From: Carnegiea gigantea
Taxonomy: Eukaryota > Streptophyta > Magnoliopsida > Caryophyllales > Cactaceae
Assembly: GCA_029747015.1 (NCBI GenBank)
Contig: JAKOGI010000565.1
Span: 1 to 64,000, forward strand
Reading direction: 5' to 3'
DNA length: 64,000 nucleotides
Part shown: positions 21,840-34,539 of the stretch, one piece after another
Layout of the letters: each line of letters begins with the position of its first letter
Position numbering within the stretch: the stretch's first letter is position 1
The notes under the pieces: generated by a model
What the model saw: the letters and a program-made list of their open reading frames with translations, nothing else
The model's database searches: none
Told to the model about the DNA's origin: nothing
Program-made: the position numbers and the translations under genes

Positions 21840-22333
21840 ATTGCATAAATCGGCAGTTGTAAAACTTAAAAATTATTCAAGTGCGTTTTTGAAGGATTTT
21901 TGACGGACTCCATCAAAAATTGTGACACAGGTTCCTGCTTTTATCAAAAGTTTTGACAGATTCCGTAAAAATTACCATCAAAAATATGGCCCCAAATGTC
22001 AGTGATCCTATCTTCGCAGTTTTAACGGACAATTTGGTCCGTCAAAATATTCCGTCAAAGATTGTTTTGATGAGCTGTTAGTCCATCAAAATGTCCATCG
22101 AAATGATACTGACAGGTGGTCAATCCGTCAGTACGATCTGTCACCGTAAATTTTGACGGACTGCCAATCCGTCAAAATTTTTCGATCAGTATTTTTGATG
22201 GGTTGGTCGAAATGTCTATTTTGTCCAGTGGCTTTTCGACCGACGTAATTTCCGTCAAAATTCCCGTCAAAAAGCATTTTTTCTGTCAAAATCTTTACTT
22301 TCTCTGTCAAAAAGTAGCCCTCATTCTTGTATA
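21840..22333 (+). mobile_element. CACTA right end: subterminal repeat block and degraded terminus
   Basis: TTTTGACGGA and its complement TCCGTCAAAA recur in both orientations (near 21895, 22032-22060, 22150, 22167 and 22250-22275) with several near-matches. The block stops at TTCTTGTA (22324-22331), which matches the inner part of the usual CACTA 3' end. The final bases are TAA instead of GTG. In this family such repeats are binding sites for the element's TNPA-like protein. The left terminus was not found. Confidence 0.75.
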
Positions 22334-25300
22334 AATATTTTTTATATTACATAATTTTGAGGGTCATGATGTCGAAGACAATGCTTTTAATTTTACGTTT
22401 TCTTAATTTAACAAAGAATTTATATTTGTTAGTCTTACATGATATAGAAATATTTTTTATATCACATAATTTCAATTGCTATTAAAAAAGGGAACATTTA
22501 ACATTAAAAAATATTTTGATAATAAATACCAAAATTAGGAAAAGGTATAAATGTAATTTTATATATCATATAAGTCTTAATTCATAATTCATATCAAAAA
22601 GAAAATAAATACCCAATGAAAAATTGTATTGTTAGAAAAATAATGAAATTGAGTAATAGGAATAAGTGAAATTATATCAAATAATTTTGTTAGAAACAGC
22701 AAAGTTTACCAAATGTTTTTTTCACAAATAGCTAATACAACCAGCTAAGTCAAACAGCTAATAGCTAGCAGTTAATAATTGATTGCCAAACAGGCAATTT
22801 ATCTTTATTACATTCAGTTCATATAAAACATAGCATCAAATTTTACTATTTTGCATTAATCTAAAGCTCATTGTCTAGGTAATCGAAAGGTTGGTTGAAT
22901 TAATCTAGAGTATAAATATCAAACATTGACAAAGGTGTGTGGTGAGAGAACTAAATAAGGTTAACATAATATACTAACGGACTTAGAAAATCCACAACAA
23001 AAAGTATACTACTTAGGTACTTGACTAAAAACATATGCAACAACGAAATAGACAAATGCAACTTCAATGGTTTGTTTTGTCCCAAAAAATAAAATAAAAG
23101 GAAGGGTTCTACTCTTGTTAATCCTCGAGATCTAACTAGATTTGAATGCTATGAACATAAGCCTTCAAGCAACACTTTATGATACTCTATTCTCTTTCTA
23201 CTTCATAAAAGCAATATTATATAAATATAACTTAATGTCATGTAGTGTAATCTTTTGAAACTCTTGGATAAATGTGTCTTTTCTACAAAAAAATCTCTTT
23301 GGAAAATACTAATGGGAATAGCCCTTTCAAAAAGAATTTATTTAGATCTAAATAATTGTTCTAAACAACTATTTATCAAACACTTATTTAACTATTTGAC
23401 TTGATAAAATACAGTTAAAATATCTCCAAATAACTCTTTTTATTCAAAAAAATTATTGCTATCAAATACCCCCTGAATGGCATAGTAAAGCATTGGGCAC
23501 TCATTTGAGCCTATTGCTTTTCATTGGACAGCCTAGAAGTTTTTGTTTTTCTTTTTAAGGGGGTGCCAGGGGCGTCATTATTAAGTGCAGTCGATTATTT
23601 TCAATTTAGCTGTGGGCCCAAAGAAATCATTGTGATGTCGAGTATCTCTGACTAAAATTCAAATAAGACACTAGTATGGATGATTGGAGGAGAAAAAAAG
23701 TGGTGAAGGGCATGCTCTAAACTCTAAAAATCTATCCATAGTGCAATTGCATGGTTAAACCTTCCTCAATATTCTCCATGGCTCCTTCTCTCATTTCGTT
23801 GTATTTGTACCATCAATCCCCCATTAGTGATTAAATTGGTTAAAAGTCGTACTAGACTCATCAATTGCCGCTATCACCATAACATATGGATAACAAATTA
23901 TTCGAATGTTCACATACTAAGTTGGGATTGATAACAATTAATGGAGAGAAAAAAAGAAAAAAAAAAGATAATCCGTTATGAATGGTTGCTTGAAGCTAGA
24001 GAATTTGTGGTTAAACTATTTATGAGGCACATTTATGGAAAGCAGTTACAAGAAATAAGAGTTATGTATTGAAGTTAAACGCATTAGTTTTTCTCTATAA
24101 ATAAAAAAGGGAGAAACTAATGGAACACACACAACAGCTACACAAGACGCCACTGGAAAAAATACCAAGAGGAAGCTTGGTGAGAGTGGGTGAGCGTAGG
24201 GAAAAAATACCGGCATTTAGTATGTTGATATAGTGGTCCAGGATAGATTTTTGGGCAAAAATCTAGACTGACGATTCACATGGCATTAAGAGTGAAGAAT
24301 CCACGTAAGTGTGAGTTATGTCATGACACACATTTTCATATTGTGTGTGTGCTTAAAAGATGACGCATACATGGAGTGATAATTAACTTCTCTATCTCTT
24401 GTCGCTACGTGACCCAATGAATGATGACCCCCTTCGACTTAAAGCCATGATATGAAATCGAAACTTGATGATGCTATTTTACGGTGTTCCTTGAGGGCCA
24501 CAATGTATACAGTCTAACGAGAACACGTATGTTACTTAGATGGTAATATTATGAGTGATTAAGGAAAAATTTATCCATCTTCACCATATTAGCCCGGTCG
24601 ATTATATTGAACATATAATCATATGATATATCATATGACGTAAGGGAATTGGAAATGTCACTGGTGATATTTAGGATGATTTGGGGTATGGTATTTCGTG
24701 AAAGTATTATGTTAATTAGATGGTGACTAATTATGACACTATTGCCTACTTTTTAGTCGCACGCCCTATTCCTGATATGAAGCGTGAAGTCTTGAAATTT
24801 GTGAAGAACATGGAATTTGCGGCCTATGTGGCCAAGTGAGAGCTGTTGGCCAACCCCAATGTTATTAGGGCTCTGATGGCCACTTAAGCAGCTAAGAGAG
24901 GATAACCCTAATTGATCCCAATTTATATAAGGAGGTCTAGGAGGTCGATTATTTACATATAAAACATAGAGATCTCTAAATCTCATATCCTTCTCTCTCA
25001 CGACCTCCCTACCATCTAGTAAGATTTGAGCTTAGGACGTGACCTTTAAGAAACTTTAGTAGCCATCTTCCAACAGCATTAAGATTATGTGGGCTAATTC
25101 CGGCAGTCTATTTCGCGTCAAGGTTAGTCCTTTATTATTCTACATGATCCATAAGAATCCAACATTCTTTAGCTATCAAAGTTTCACAGATCCTTATCTT
25201 CATTCTCATACAGACAAACTGATTTTTAAAATCTATCCCTATAGTGATATCCATAAGATATTTCAAACATTTTTAGTTTGTTTCGGACATACGAAAATGT

Positions 25301-27068
25301 TAAAAAACAATGCCCATTGAGTACTTTGGGATTTGGGTGAAAGGGTTGGTGACGGGGGGTAGAGAGACTAACAATAAATTTCATAAAATAACTCTTTACA
25401 AAAATCTTCCCCTTTCATCTTACAATTGAAGAGCAAATGCAGGAGAAAAACAAGGGTAGGATAAGGGGACACTATTACTATACGAGCTCACAGCAATCAT
25501 TTACAGCTAGCTAGTCATGTCACTCATGTCTCATCTTATGAGTCATAAACAACAAGATGGGCTTACTTAGTTTAGGTCATAGGGCTTTCTTTCACATAAG
25601 TCCACATGCGTCCACACTGCCCATAATTTCTTTAGCCCAAAAAAAGGGTACCGGGCAGGAGTAGGTACGGGGTGGGTAATGCTTATACCTGAACACAAAT
25701 CCGAATACCAGAACCCGTTTTTAGTGTACCGTTCCATACTTATATATTTCACATTTTTTACATCCATATCCATTACGAACATGGAGAGTTTCTTAAGTTC
25801 AGTCAGGTGAGACTCTCATTCCTATACACAATTGTAAAAAAATTAAATATATAGTCTTGCTATAAATAAATCCAACACCCCATCAAAATCTGGTGGAAAA
25901 CATGATTTGCACCAACTAGTAGAGTTGATTGTTAAACATAAATCATTCCTAACTATCCAAAATGGCCAAATTACCGTAAAAAGTGGAGATCCAAACCTTC
26001 TACATAACTTGCTCCTAATCTTTATTGCAGCCAAAGCTCAAACACGCATGCCCTTAAAAGGAATCTTGAATAACCAATTGACACCCCCACACCTTCACAA
26101 TTTCACACATCACCACCAATGTGTTTTGGCAAAAGAGAAGAACATGGTTTACAGATTCTGGAAACAGCCCACAAAACCTCCAATATATCATTCAGTAAGA
26201 TTCTAATGAGATGACTACCAGTGAGATGCTCTTTCAAATAAAAAGTGTCCTATAGTAAGATATTAATCATTTTGCTTCAAACAATTCCAAATGAGATGAA
26301 TACTAGTGAGACGATCTTTCAAATAAAAAGCATCTTGTAGCAAGATATTTATCATTTTACTTCAAACAATTCCCTCCTCAAGAGGGATGGAAGAGAATTA
26401 AGAGAATGTGATACTTTCAATTACCTATTTTATAGAAAGAGAGACAACCACAACTTTCTCTATAGAAAAGGAAACAGATTGAACTGATTGAGAAGTGCCC
26501 TTCCCTCCCTTTTGGAGGGGAAGGGGGCGGGGAGGAGATATCGCTTTTCTTAATATTTATTATAACTTCTTACTATCTGTGGCATTTTGGTTATCATTTT
26601 CTCCAATGCAAGAAGAGAACATAATAATGTATCAAAGCATATGTTTTCTCCATCATGAGGATACCCTTTTCATTGAATCTGGATTGGTCATATTTTTATG
26701 GTTCAGTAGAAAAGCAAACATCCACATTACCATGTACATAACTTATACTGACATAAATGGACCTCCGTCCCCCATTTGGATTTTCAGGAGGATTTTAGTA
26801 AAAGCTTAACTATATCCCTTTCTCAGTATCCTAGAACACTTGTAGATTCCTCACAAACATGCTTCTACAGCTATAAAGATCCAAGCTTGAAACACCATTG
26901 ATTAAAGAATTAGGCAAATGCAAGAGTATTAATGAGCTAGAAGAATAACATAAAAATGTTGACATAATAGATTATTTTGTGCTATTTTTTCAGCTCGAAA
27001 ACAACATCATACTATCAAATTCCAGGAAGTTCACGAGGAATTATCCGAAATTTCTGAATTCACTACTA
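22334..27068. other. Gene-poor AT-rich DNA
   Basis: I see no supportable gene. About 22690-22800 has repeated AGCTAATAGCTAG-type words ending in TTGCCAAACAGGC, similar to the block ending near 45237, and may be a MITE end. About 24750-25030 resembles the end of a retroelement ORF followed by a TATATAAGG box (about 24924), possibly an old LTR. 26206-26374 holds an 85-bp tandem duplication. The open frames here are short and show no recognisable domain. Confidence 0.5.
26206..26374. repeat. 85-bp tandem duplication
   Basis: Two adjacent imperfect copies start at 26206 and 26291. Both contain ATGAGATGA, then TCTTTCAAATAAAAAG, then CTTCAAACAATTCC. Confidence 0.8.
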
Positions 27069-27342
27069 TTAGGGCTCGTTTGGTTGGTGGTAGTCCGCGA
27101 TGTAATGCAATTAAAATAACAAAGTTGATTACATTACTATGTTTGGTTGGCTAAAGACCTATGTAATTAAAATTACCTTACAATAAAAATAACATAGAAA
27201 AATGTAATGGAAATAACATGGGTCTCCCTTGAACAATCCCCATTACATTACCTGATGTAATCAAAATTCTCCAAAGCCCAGCAAACTCCAAAAGCCCGAT
27301 ACTCTCCTAGGAAACCCTGTAACCTACGTCGACCTCTGCCCC

Positions 27343-27345
27343 TCT

Positions 27346-27399
<54 letters not shown>
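27343..27399. repeat. (CT)n microsatellite
   Basis: A nearly pure CT run inside the 5' non-coding part of the Harbinger element. Confidence 0.95.
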
Positions 27400-27400
<1 letters not shown>

Positions 27401-28443
27401 AGTCATCATGGACATCTTGTCACTGCGATTGGTATCGCCTATTTGAGTTCCTTCTCCAAATGATTTCCATCACCTTCTCATTGAGATTAGATCAAGAAGG
27501 TCTGTAAATTTGATGCTTTAGTTTAGGAAAATTTTTCATTGCTTTCTTGCTTTAGCTTGGTGATTTTCTGGAAATTTGTTCAGAATTATACAAATTTATG
27601 TGAAGTTAGCTAGAGATTCGAGATTCGATGGTGTTAATTTCAAGTTTTTCATGTCTAGGGTTTCGGTAGATCTATTTGGTTCTGCAAGAAGTTGAAGCTG
27701 CTATCATTGTTGTAAGCTGCTCCCTCATCTCTCTATTCCTCTCTGTATTTTCTAATTTGGGTTTCCTCAATTGGGCTATTCTGCTTGAATGCTTGATTGC
27801 TATTCTGATGAGTCTATAAGTTGTTCTACTTAAATAAGTTGTTCTGCTTAAGTAAGCTGTGATTTGGGGGTTTGATGACTCTGATGAGTAACAGTTAAGA
27901 ATTCTCAGTGAAATTCAATCATATAGATATCTCTACCATCACCCTCAGTTGAGAACACTAGTGAAATTCTCATATGAGTTTGATGAGCATGAACACTAGT
28001 GAATCTAATATAGATGAGTAACATCCTCTGATTTGTTACTTTTAGACTATGTCTATTTTTTGTTCCCGTTTCTGCTGAACAAATACGTAATTTAATGAGT
28101 TTTTGAGCTACTAAGATTCCTAAATGGTCTCCCTAATCTCTGTTTTTGTCTGAAACCCTGAGATGTACATTTTAATTCCCATAACTGCATTTAGTCCAAT
28201 TCTGAAATAAAAAACAAAGCTAAAATTATATGAGGCTTACGTGAAACTACCAGTTCATTAGCTGGTAGAAGTTGCACATTATCAGCATATATACATGAAT
28301 TATCAGCATATTAGCAGCATATATACATAATTATCAACATATTATGAGTTCTGTTTTAGGGCTATGCACTGAAAAAATTAGATTCATTCGTGAAAGTGAT
28401 ATATGTTGTGGGATGTAACTTACAGCTGCTATTCGCAAAAACC

Positions 28444-29833
28444 ATGGCTCGTTTGAACTTATCCCCAAGGAGAACAAAAAAGAGAAAGCAATATGCAAGC
28501 TTGGTCTTGTTATGGTTGGAAGTTTTGAATGTGATTGACTTATTTTTTCCAAATTATTTCTCACATTTTGAAGTACCACAAAGAGAAGTACTCTTTAAAG
28601 AAGTCATATTCCTTAACAGAGCATATACATTGGAGAATCAAATATTTAAATCGCTTGATTCGTGAGAGTGATAGGAAATGCATTGACCACCTTAGAATGG
28701 ATGCACAAACTTTCTTTAAGCTATGTAGTATGCTAAGAACCATAGGGAGGTTGGATGATAGCAAATATGTGCCATTGGATGAGCAAGTGGCTTTGTTTCT
28801 TAATATTCTTGTGCATCACACAAAGAATCGGATTCTTCATAATGCATTTAAGAGGTCAGGGTGGACTATCAATGAGTATTTTCATAAGATGTTGAAGGTG
28901 TTATAAGATTGCAAAGTGTATTGCTCAAGAAACTGGAGCCTATTGAACAGAACTCTAGAGATGAGCGATGGAAATGGTTCAAGGTATAAACTATACCTAG
29001 TAATGCTTTGACAATTGTTTTCATATGAAATTCTTAACTTAGTTACGTTGTCTTGGGTTTTAGAATTGCATTGGGGCTTTGGATGGAACATACATCAAGA
29101 TGCGTGTGCCAGAAGTGGACAAGGCTAGATATCGAAATCATAAGGGTGAAATAGCCATAAACTTGTTAGCCGCATACTCAAAAGAGATACAATATATATA
29201 TGTTCTATCAGGCTGGGAGGGATCTGCGGCCGACAGTAGAGTTCTTCGGGATGCGGTGAGTCGAAGACATGGGCTAAGAATCCCACATAATAATAAAATA
29301 GTTGCTTAGAATAGTCTTGTGTTCTTTTAAAAATACGCTATGAGTTAATATTTTGGCCTTTTTCATACGTTTTAGGACAATACTTCCTTTTGGATGTGGG
29401 TTTTATGAATTGCGAAGGCTTTCTTGCTCCTTATAGAGGACAATGGTATGATTTGAATGAATGGCGAAGTGGTTACCAGCCAACAACTCTAGAAGAGTTG
29501 TTTAATATGAAGCATTTATCCGCTAGGTATATAATAGAGAGATGTTTTGGCGTGTTAAAGATGCATTAGGCTATTCTTAGAAGTCCTCCATTCTATCCCG
29601 TTCGCACGACGAATAGAATTTTCATGGCTTGTTGCTTACTTCATAATCTTATTAGAAGAGAGATGGCCATAGATCCTATGGAGGAATACTATAATATGAG
29701 TGGACCAAGGCTGCAAAGGAGAGATGAAGAGCATAAAGACACCATTGAATCTTCTGATGAATGGAGAGTGAAGCATGACCAATTAGCTAGAGAGATGTTT
29801 GATAGCTGGCGAGCAAGCAGGAGGCAAAGATGA
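28444..29833 (+). pseudogene. PIF-Harbinger DDE transposase, broken
   Basis: Exon-like pieces: 28444-28985 (N-terminal region with RKCIDHLRMDAQTFFKL, then WTINEYFHKML, frame change near 28895, then VIRLQSVLLKKLEPI and a GT donor at 28986); 29064-29302 (GALDGTYIKMRVPE, GWEGSAADSRVLRDA); and 29373-29833 (YFLLDVGFMNCEGFLAPYRG, then IERCFGVLKMH, ACCLLHNLIRREM). The catalytic Asp (LDGTYI), second Asp (LLDVGF) and Glu (IERCFG) positions are all present. It is broken by the frame changes near 28600 and 28895 and a TAG near 29567. In this family it is the transposition catalyst and works with the Myb/SANT partner encoded downstream in the same element. Confidence 0.85.
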
Positions 29834-30890
29834 TTTGTTTACTTGTTTTGTTAGCTTTGTTTAGACACTTTTAAACTTGGCAAATGCAATGATCAATTGG
29901 AAGTATTCTAATCAATGATCTCTTGTTAATTGGCCCCTCAAGATAGACTGATTCTTTCCTCTGTTGAAATGAGCAAAAGGTCCTGATAAATGAGTTTATA
30001 TTATGCTGTATTTATATTATTCTTTCCTCTATTGTTGTGGAGATAATTTTCTCTATTGATAAGTGTTGTATTTATATTGTGCTGTATTTACATTGTGTTG
30101 TATTCATCATTATGAAATGACCAAAAGCTCTAATTGGTACATTCTTTTGATGAAAATTATTCTTCTGTTCATGAAAGCTTACTAGTGGAATGTTGGGGGA
30201 TGGGGGTTTTAAAATTATTCAAGGGCTTGCATTGTTCAACTTTGTTAGAGTGTTGAAACTGATTCAGACTGAGGAGTTTCCAGTATATTGCGCCAATATT
30301 GCATGTTCTTGTAGTTCAGTCAAAATCCATGCTTGATGTCATCTAACAGCACTAGAAAATTTGTACTTGTCATCTCCTTTTGCTTTAGTTGGTTGAAGAT
30401 TGAAACATATTTTGATGGACTGCTCTAGACCTATGTGCTGTTTGAAGCTAATAACTGCTCCTCTGATAACCTATTTGATTGTTGTAAGTGGCAGACACCA
30501 ACTTTTGGGATTGCATGTTAGTTGTTATTAGGTCAACTTTATTAGTCACCTATCTGCTAGAGTGTTGTACCAAAGTGAGTCTTAGCTCTTCACTGTTGTG
30601 TGTGCAGCATCTACTTTCCTACTAAAGTGATTGACATTTTTCAGCTGTATATGAACTTCTGTACAATTGCTCTGTAGTAAAGCTGTGTAGTGTCGTGTTT
30701 TTTTGCCCTTTCTTTTCTTTCTTTTTTTGGGGGGGTGTTCTACTTCAACTTTCTAAAGTAGAAATAACCCTACTGCAGGTTCAAAGTTCAGACAGACATA
30801 CGTGTCTAATATGACTTGTGAAATAGAAATATAGGAATTTCAGCTGCAAAAGATCGTGGACAGGTTCTGAGGTTGACGGCTTCACCAAAA

Positions 30891-31272
30891 GATCGTGGTC
30901 CGGGAAAAATAAAAGAAAATGGAAAGAAGAAGAAGATCATGCACTCATTGAAGTTCTTAAACATCTTGTGCATGATGGAACATCATTCAAAGCCGATAAT
31001 GGGTTCAAATTAGGCTTTCTAAACACTGTTGCAGAGAAACTTAAGCCAAATTGCCCAAATCAAATCTAAAAGCTCAGCTGTATGTGCATTCTCGACTTCG
31101 ACATTTAAAGGCATAGAGAATGTTGTACATAACATGTAGTTAGAAGCTGCACAAGTGGATTTGGATGGGACCCAGAATCAAAGTCAGTGGTGGCCGAGAA
31201 AGAAGTTTGGAAAGCTTATGTGAAGGTAAGATCGTTCGGCCTCATTTTCTTCATTTTCCGGTTCTGACCTTG

Positions 31273-31310
<38 letters not shown>

Positions 31311-32255
31311 GAATTTCAGCTCGATTTTTATGCTTATGATTTAGGCTTTTAAGACTGTTGATTAGCTTAGTGTTTGTGTGATAACCCATTACCTAGCCTT
31401 ATTTAATTGCCCATCCTGTGTTAACAACTGGGACTTAAAGTGGGCAGTTATCTTTTTAGTGTTGATTTGGTAGGATTTTTTGGGATTGTTCTAAATGTAG
31501 TAAAAATGTGCTTAATTACTATGGGTGTGAATTTTGGATTGGACTTGACAACGAACTAGTTGAGTGCATCTGATTGATGGGTGTGAAAAAATGGCATAGT
31601 ATCTGGAAAGATCATGGAGAAAATTAGTTCTGGCCAATAAAAACAATCTCAGTATTATGAATGCTTTGGAACCTCCCATTTTATTAGAACTTGCCCCTAG
31701 TGATGATGGGAAGCTCGCAGTTTACATCTCAGCCTGTTTTAAATTGCTCTTTTTAATGGTTGTGTTATAATATTATTAATACTTCATGATACAGAATCAC
31801 CCTAGAGCTAATGATTTGAGAGGTAACCCATGCCCTTATTATGAGGATTTGGGCAATATCTTTGTAAAGGATCGTGCTTCGGGGAAAGATGCTCAAGGCC
31901 CTGAAGAAATGTAAGATAAGGTGAATGAAGAGGAAGAAAATGAAGAGTCAAGTAAGAAAGATGAACCTGAATCCTCATCTACTCAAGAGCCTTCTGGGGT
32001 TGAAACAAGTTCTGTGAAATTTGGAAACTTTAGAAAATGGGTAATATCATCTGATAACTTAGTTAAAGGCTTATCAGAAATTGTATCTATTCTCGGGAGA
32101 GAGATAAGGGCTGCTAGTAGCAATATCAATCGAGCTATCGGCTTTGATGCCGAGTTAAGTGAGAAGCGCTCCAAATTGAATCAAGAATTGGCTAACTTGG
32201 ATTTAATAACCATGGAGAGGGATCAATCGGCAAGAAAAATTGCATCTGAGGTCTG
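30891..32255 (+). pseudogene. Harbinger ORF with Myb/SANT-like domain, broken
   Basis: A first exon (about 30891-31225) reads KRKWKEEEDHALIEVLKHLV, LGFLNTVAEKLKPNCP, and, after an interruption, FGWDPESKSVVAEKEVWKAY, with a GT donor at 31226. The second exon (31795-32255) reads NHPRANDLRGNPCPYYEDLG, a TAA near 31913, then an acidic Ser/Glu-rich stretch and a helical C-terminus. The layout is that of plant Myb/SANT-like DNA-binding domain proteins encoded by PIF-Harbinger elements. The TAA is present in both copies of the tandem duplication, so it predates the duplication. Confidence 0.8.
31274..31305. repeat. (TC)n microsatellite
   Basis: A pure TC run in the intron of the Harbinger Myb/SANT gene. 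Confidence 0.95.
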
Positions 32256-32823
32256 AGCCAGAGAGCATAGATGTATTTTTCAGTATCCCTGATGTCGAAA
32301 GGAAAGAGTGGGTGCAAACTCTTCTTCGAGGGGATATTTAGACTTCTCTTGCTGTTGGACTTTTAATGTGACGGAACGTTATGAAACCTATGCTATGTAG
32401 TTTAGATATTTGTGGTTATTGAAATTTCTCATCTATGTTTATACTTAATGTTGGGTCAAAAGTGTTTCGGAATTGGTGAAACAATTACTAAGTTTAGTGT
32501 TTAAGGTTGAGGTAGTCCTTTTATTTCTTATAATATTGACAATCTTAAGAACAAATATTTCTAAATAAAGTTGGATGCAAAGTTGCTTCCATTACATATT
32601 AGATAGCTAATCAAACATGATAATGCAATCACTATTGCATTACATCTCATTTCCATTACATTACATTATTGATTGCATTACCATCTAATTACATTGCATC
32701 CAACCAAACGCCACCTTAACGACACATTTTGCTTTACTGCCTCAACATGACTACATACAATTATCTGGCAGAGTTTCTATCCTGAACCAGTATGTACATT
32801 AGTGAAACCAGAGACCCATTTAC

Positions 32824-33089
32824 CTAGTCCAGCTGTCTTGTCCAATCAAAGGGTTCCCAATCCCTGGCAAATGCCGCCACTGCTTGCCTTTGGACCTCAA
32901 TTGATTCGTTCCTCCTGCGACGGTACATATCTTCATCTTGAATCTGCAGCATACCCCTAACGACATTGAGACCGAAGCTGCTTTTGAACTGCATCCCATT
33001 GTCAATGACATGGACAAATCCCCACATCAGCCCAAACTCCACATGGAAGTAGGGGAAATGCTTGGGGATTGAAGACCGCAGCCCTTATT
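32824..33089 (-). pseudogene. Duplicated last exon of the CWF19-like pseudogene
   Basis: The minus strand reads GLRSSIPKHFPYFHVEFG, GFVHVIDNGMQF, DMYRRRRNESIEVQ and FDWTRQLD, then TAG. This is the C-terminal end of the CwfJ_C_2 region of CWF19-like proteins. It is the outer copy created by the tandem duplication. It has no upstream exons of its own; the Harbinger right half from unit 2 lies directly upstream of it on this strand. Confidence 0.85.
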
Positions 33090-33304
33090 ATGGGAAGCTC
33101 GCAGTTTACATCTCAGCCTGTTTTAAATTGCTCTTTTTAATGGTTGTGTTATAATATTATTTATACTTCATGATACAAAATCACCTTAGAGCTAATGATT
33201 GGAGAGGTAACCCATGCCCTTATTATGAGGATTTGTGCAATATCTTTGTAAAGGATCGTGCTTCGGGGAAAGATGTTCAAGGCCCTGAAGAAATGTAAGA
33301 TAAG

Positions 33305-33640
33305 GTGAATGAAGAGGAAGAAAATGAAGAGTCAAGTAAGAAAGATGAACCTGAATCCTCATCTACTCAAGAGCCTTCTGGGGTTGAAACAAGTTCTGTG
33401 AAATTTGGGAACTTCAGAAAATGGGTAATATCATCTGATAACTTAGTTCAAGGCTTATCAGAAATTGTATCTATTCTCGGGAGAGAGATAAGGGCTGCTA
33501 GTAGCAATATCAATCGAGCTATCGGCTTTGATGCCGAGTTAAGTGAGAAGCGCTCCAAATTGAATCAAGAATTGGCTAACTTGGATTTAATAACCATGGA
33601 GAGGGATCAATCGGCAAGAAAAATTGCATATGAGGTCTGA
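33305..33640 (+). pseudogene. Duplicated Harbinger Myb/SANT C-terminal exon
   Basis: A copy of 31921-32256 at one duplication-unit distance. The upstream splice acceptor differs (ACAA at about 33175-33178 instead of ACAG), so this copy could not be spliced as the first one could. It has no first exon. Confidence 0.85.
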
Positions 33641-34539
33641 GCCAGAGAACATAGATGTATTTTTCAGTATCCCTGATGTCGAAAGGAAAGAATGGGTGCA
33701 AGCTCTTCTTCGAGGGGATATTTAGACCTCTCTTGCTATTGGACTTTTAATGTGACGGAACGTTATGAAACCTATGCTATGTAGTTTAGATATTTGTGGT
33801 TATTAAAATTTCTCATCTATGTTTATACTTAATGTTGGGTCAAAAATGTTTCGGAATTGGTGAAACAATTACTAAGTTTAGTGTTTAAGGTTGAGCTAGT
33901 CCTTTTATTTCTTGTAATATTGACAATCTTAGGAACAAATATTTCTAAATAAAGTTGGATGCAAAGTTGCTTCCATTACATATTAGATAGCTAATCAAAC
34001 ATGATAATGCGATCACTATTGCATTACATTTCATTTCCATTACATTACATTATTGATTGCATTACCATCTAATTGCATTGCATCCAACCAAACGTTACCT
34101 TAACGACACATTTTGCTTTACTGCCTCAACATGACTATATACAATTATCTGGCAGAGTTTCTATCTTGAACCAGTAAGTACATTAGTGAAGCCAGAGACC
34201 CATTTACCTAGTCCAGCTGTCTTGTCCAATCAAAGGGTTCCCAATCCCTGGCGAATGCCGCCACTGCTTGCCTTTGGACCTCAATTGATTCGTTCCTCCT
34301 GCGACGGTACATATCTTCATCTTGAATCTGCAGCATACCCCTAACGACATTGAGACCGAAGCTGCTTTTGAACTGCATCCCATTGTCAATGACATGGACA
34401 AATCCCCACATCAGCCCAAACTCCACATGGAAGTAGGGGAAATGCTTGGGGATTGAACACCGCAGCCCTTATCACTTGTATCAATCAGCTTCTTGGCATT
34501 GTGTTGACTCACTCATCTTCAGACTTGTCGATTGCCAGG

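Larger units (their letters stand above)
27072..32715 (+). mobile_element. PIF-Harbinger transposon, 5.6 kb, non-functional
   Basis: The left end GGGCTCGTTTGGTTGG (27072) and the inverted right end CCAACCAAACGCCACC (to 32715) form terminal inverted repeats with three mismatches near the tips. Each side has TTA (27069-27071, 32716-32718), the usual 3-bp target duplication of this superfamily. TGTAATGCAAT-type words recur inside both ends. Inside are a DDE transposase and a Myb/SANT-like gene, both on the plus strand and both interrupted. The 5' non-coding 1.3 kb holds a CT microsatellite. Confidence 0.88.
31706..34472. repeat. 1,384-bp direct tandem duplication
   Basis: Unit 1 is 31706-33089 and unit 2 is 33090-34472. 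They are nearly identical: the ORFs starting at 31921 and 33305 differ at two codons, K/Q and S/Y. Each unit carries the second exon of the Harbinger Myb/SANT gene, the Harbinger right end (32715 and 34099) and, on the minus strand, the last exon of the CWF19-like pseudogene. Little or no microhomology is visible at the junction near 33090. Confidence 0.95.

Noticed and set aside
24600..25030. Gypsy-type LTR with a TATA box
   Set aside because: A partner LTR, primer-binding site and clear pol sequence are missing, so it is mentioned only as a possibility.
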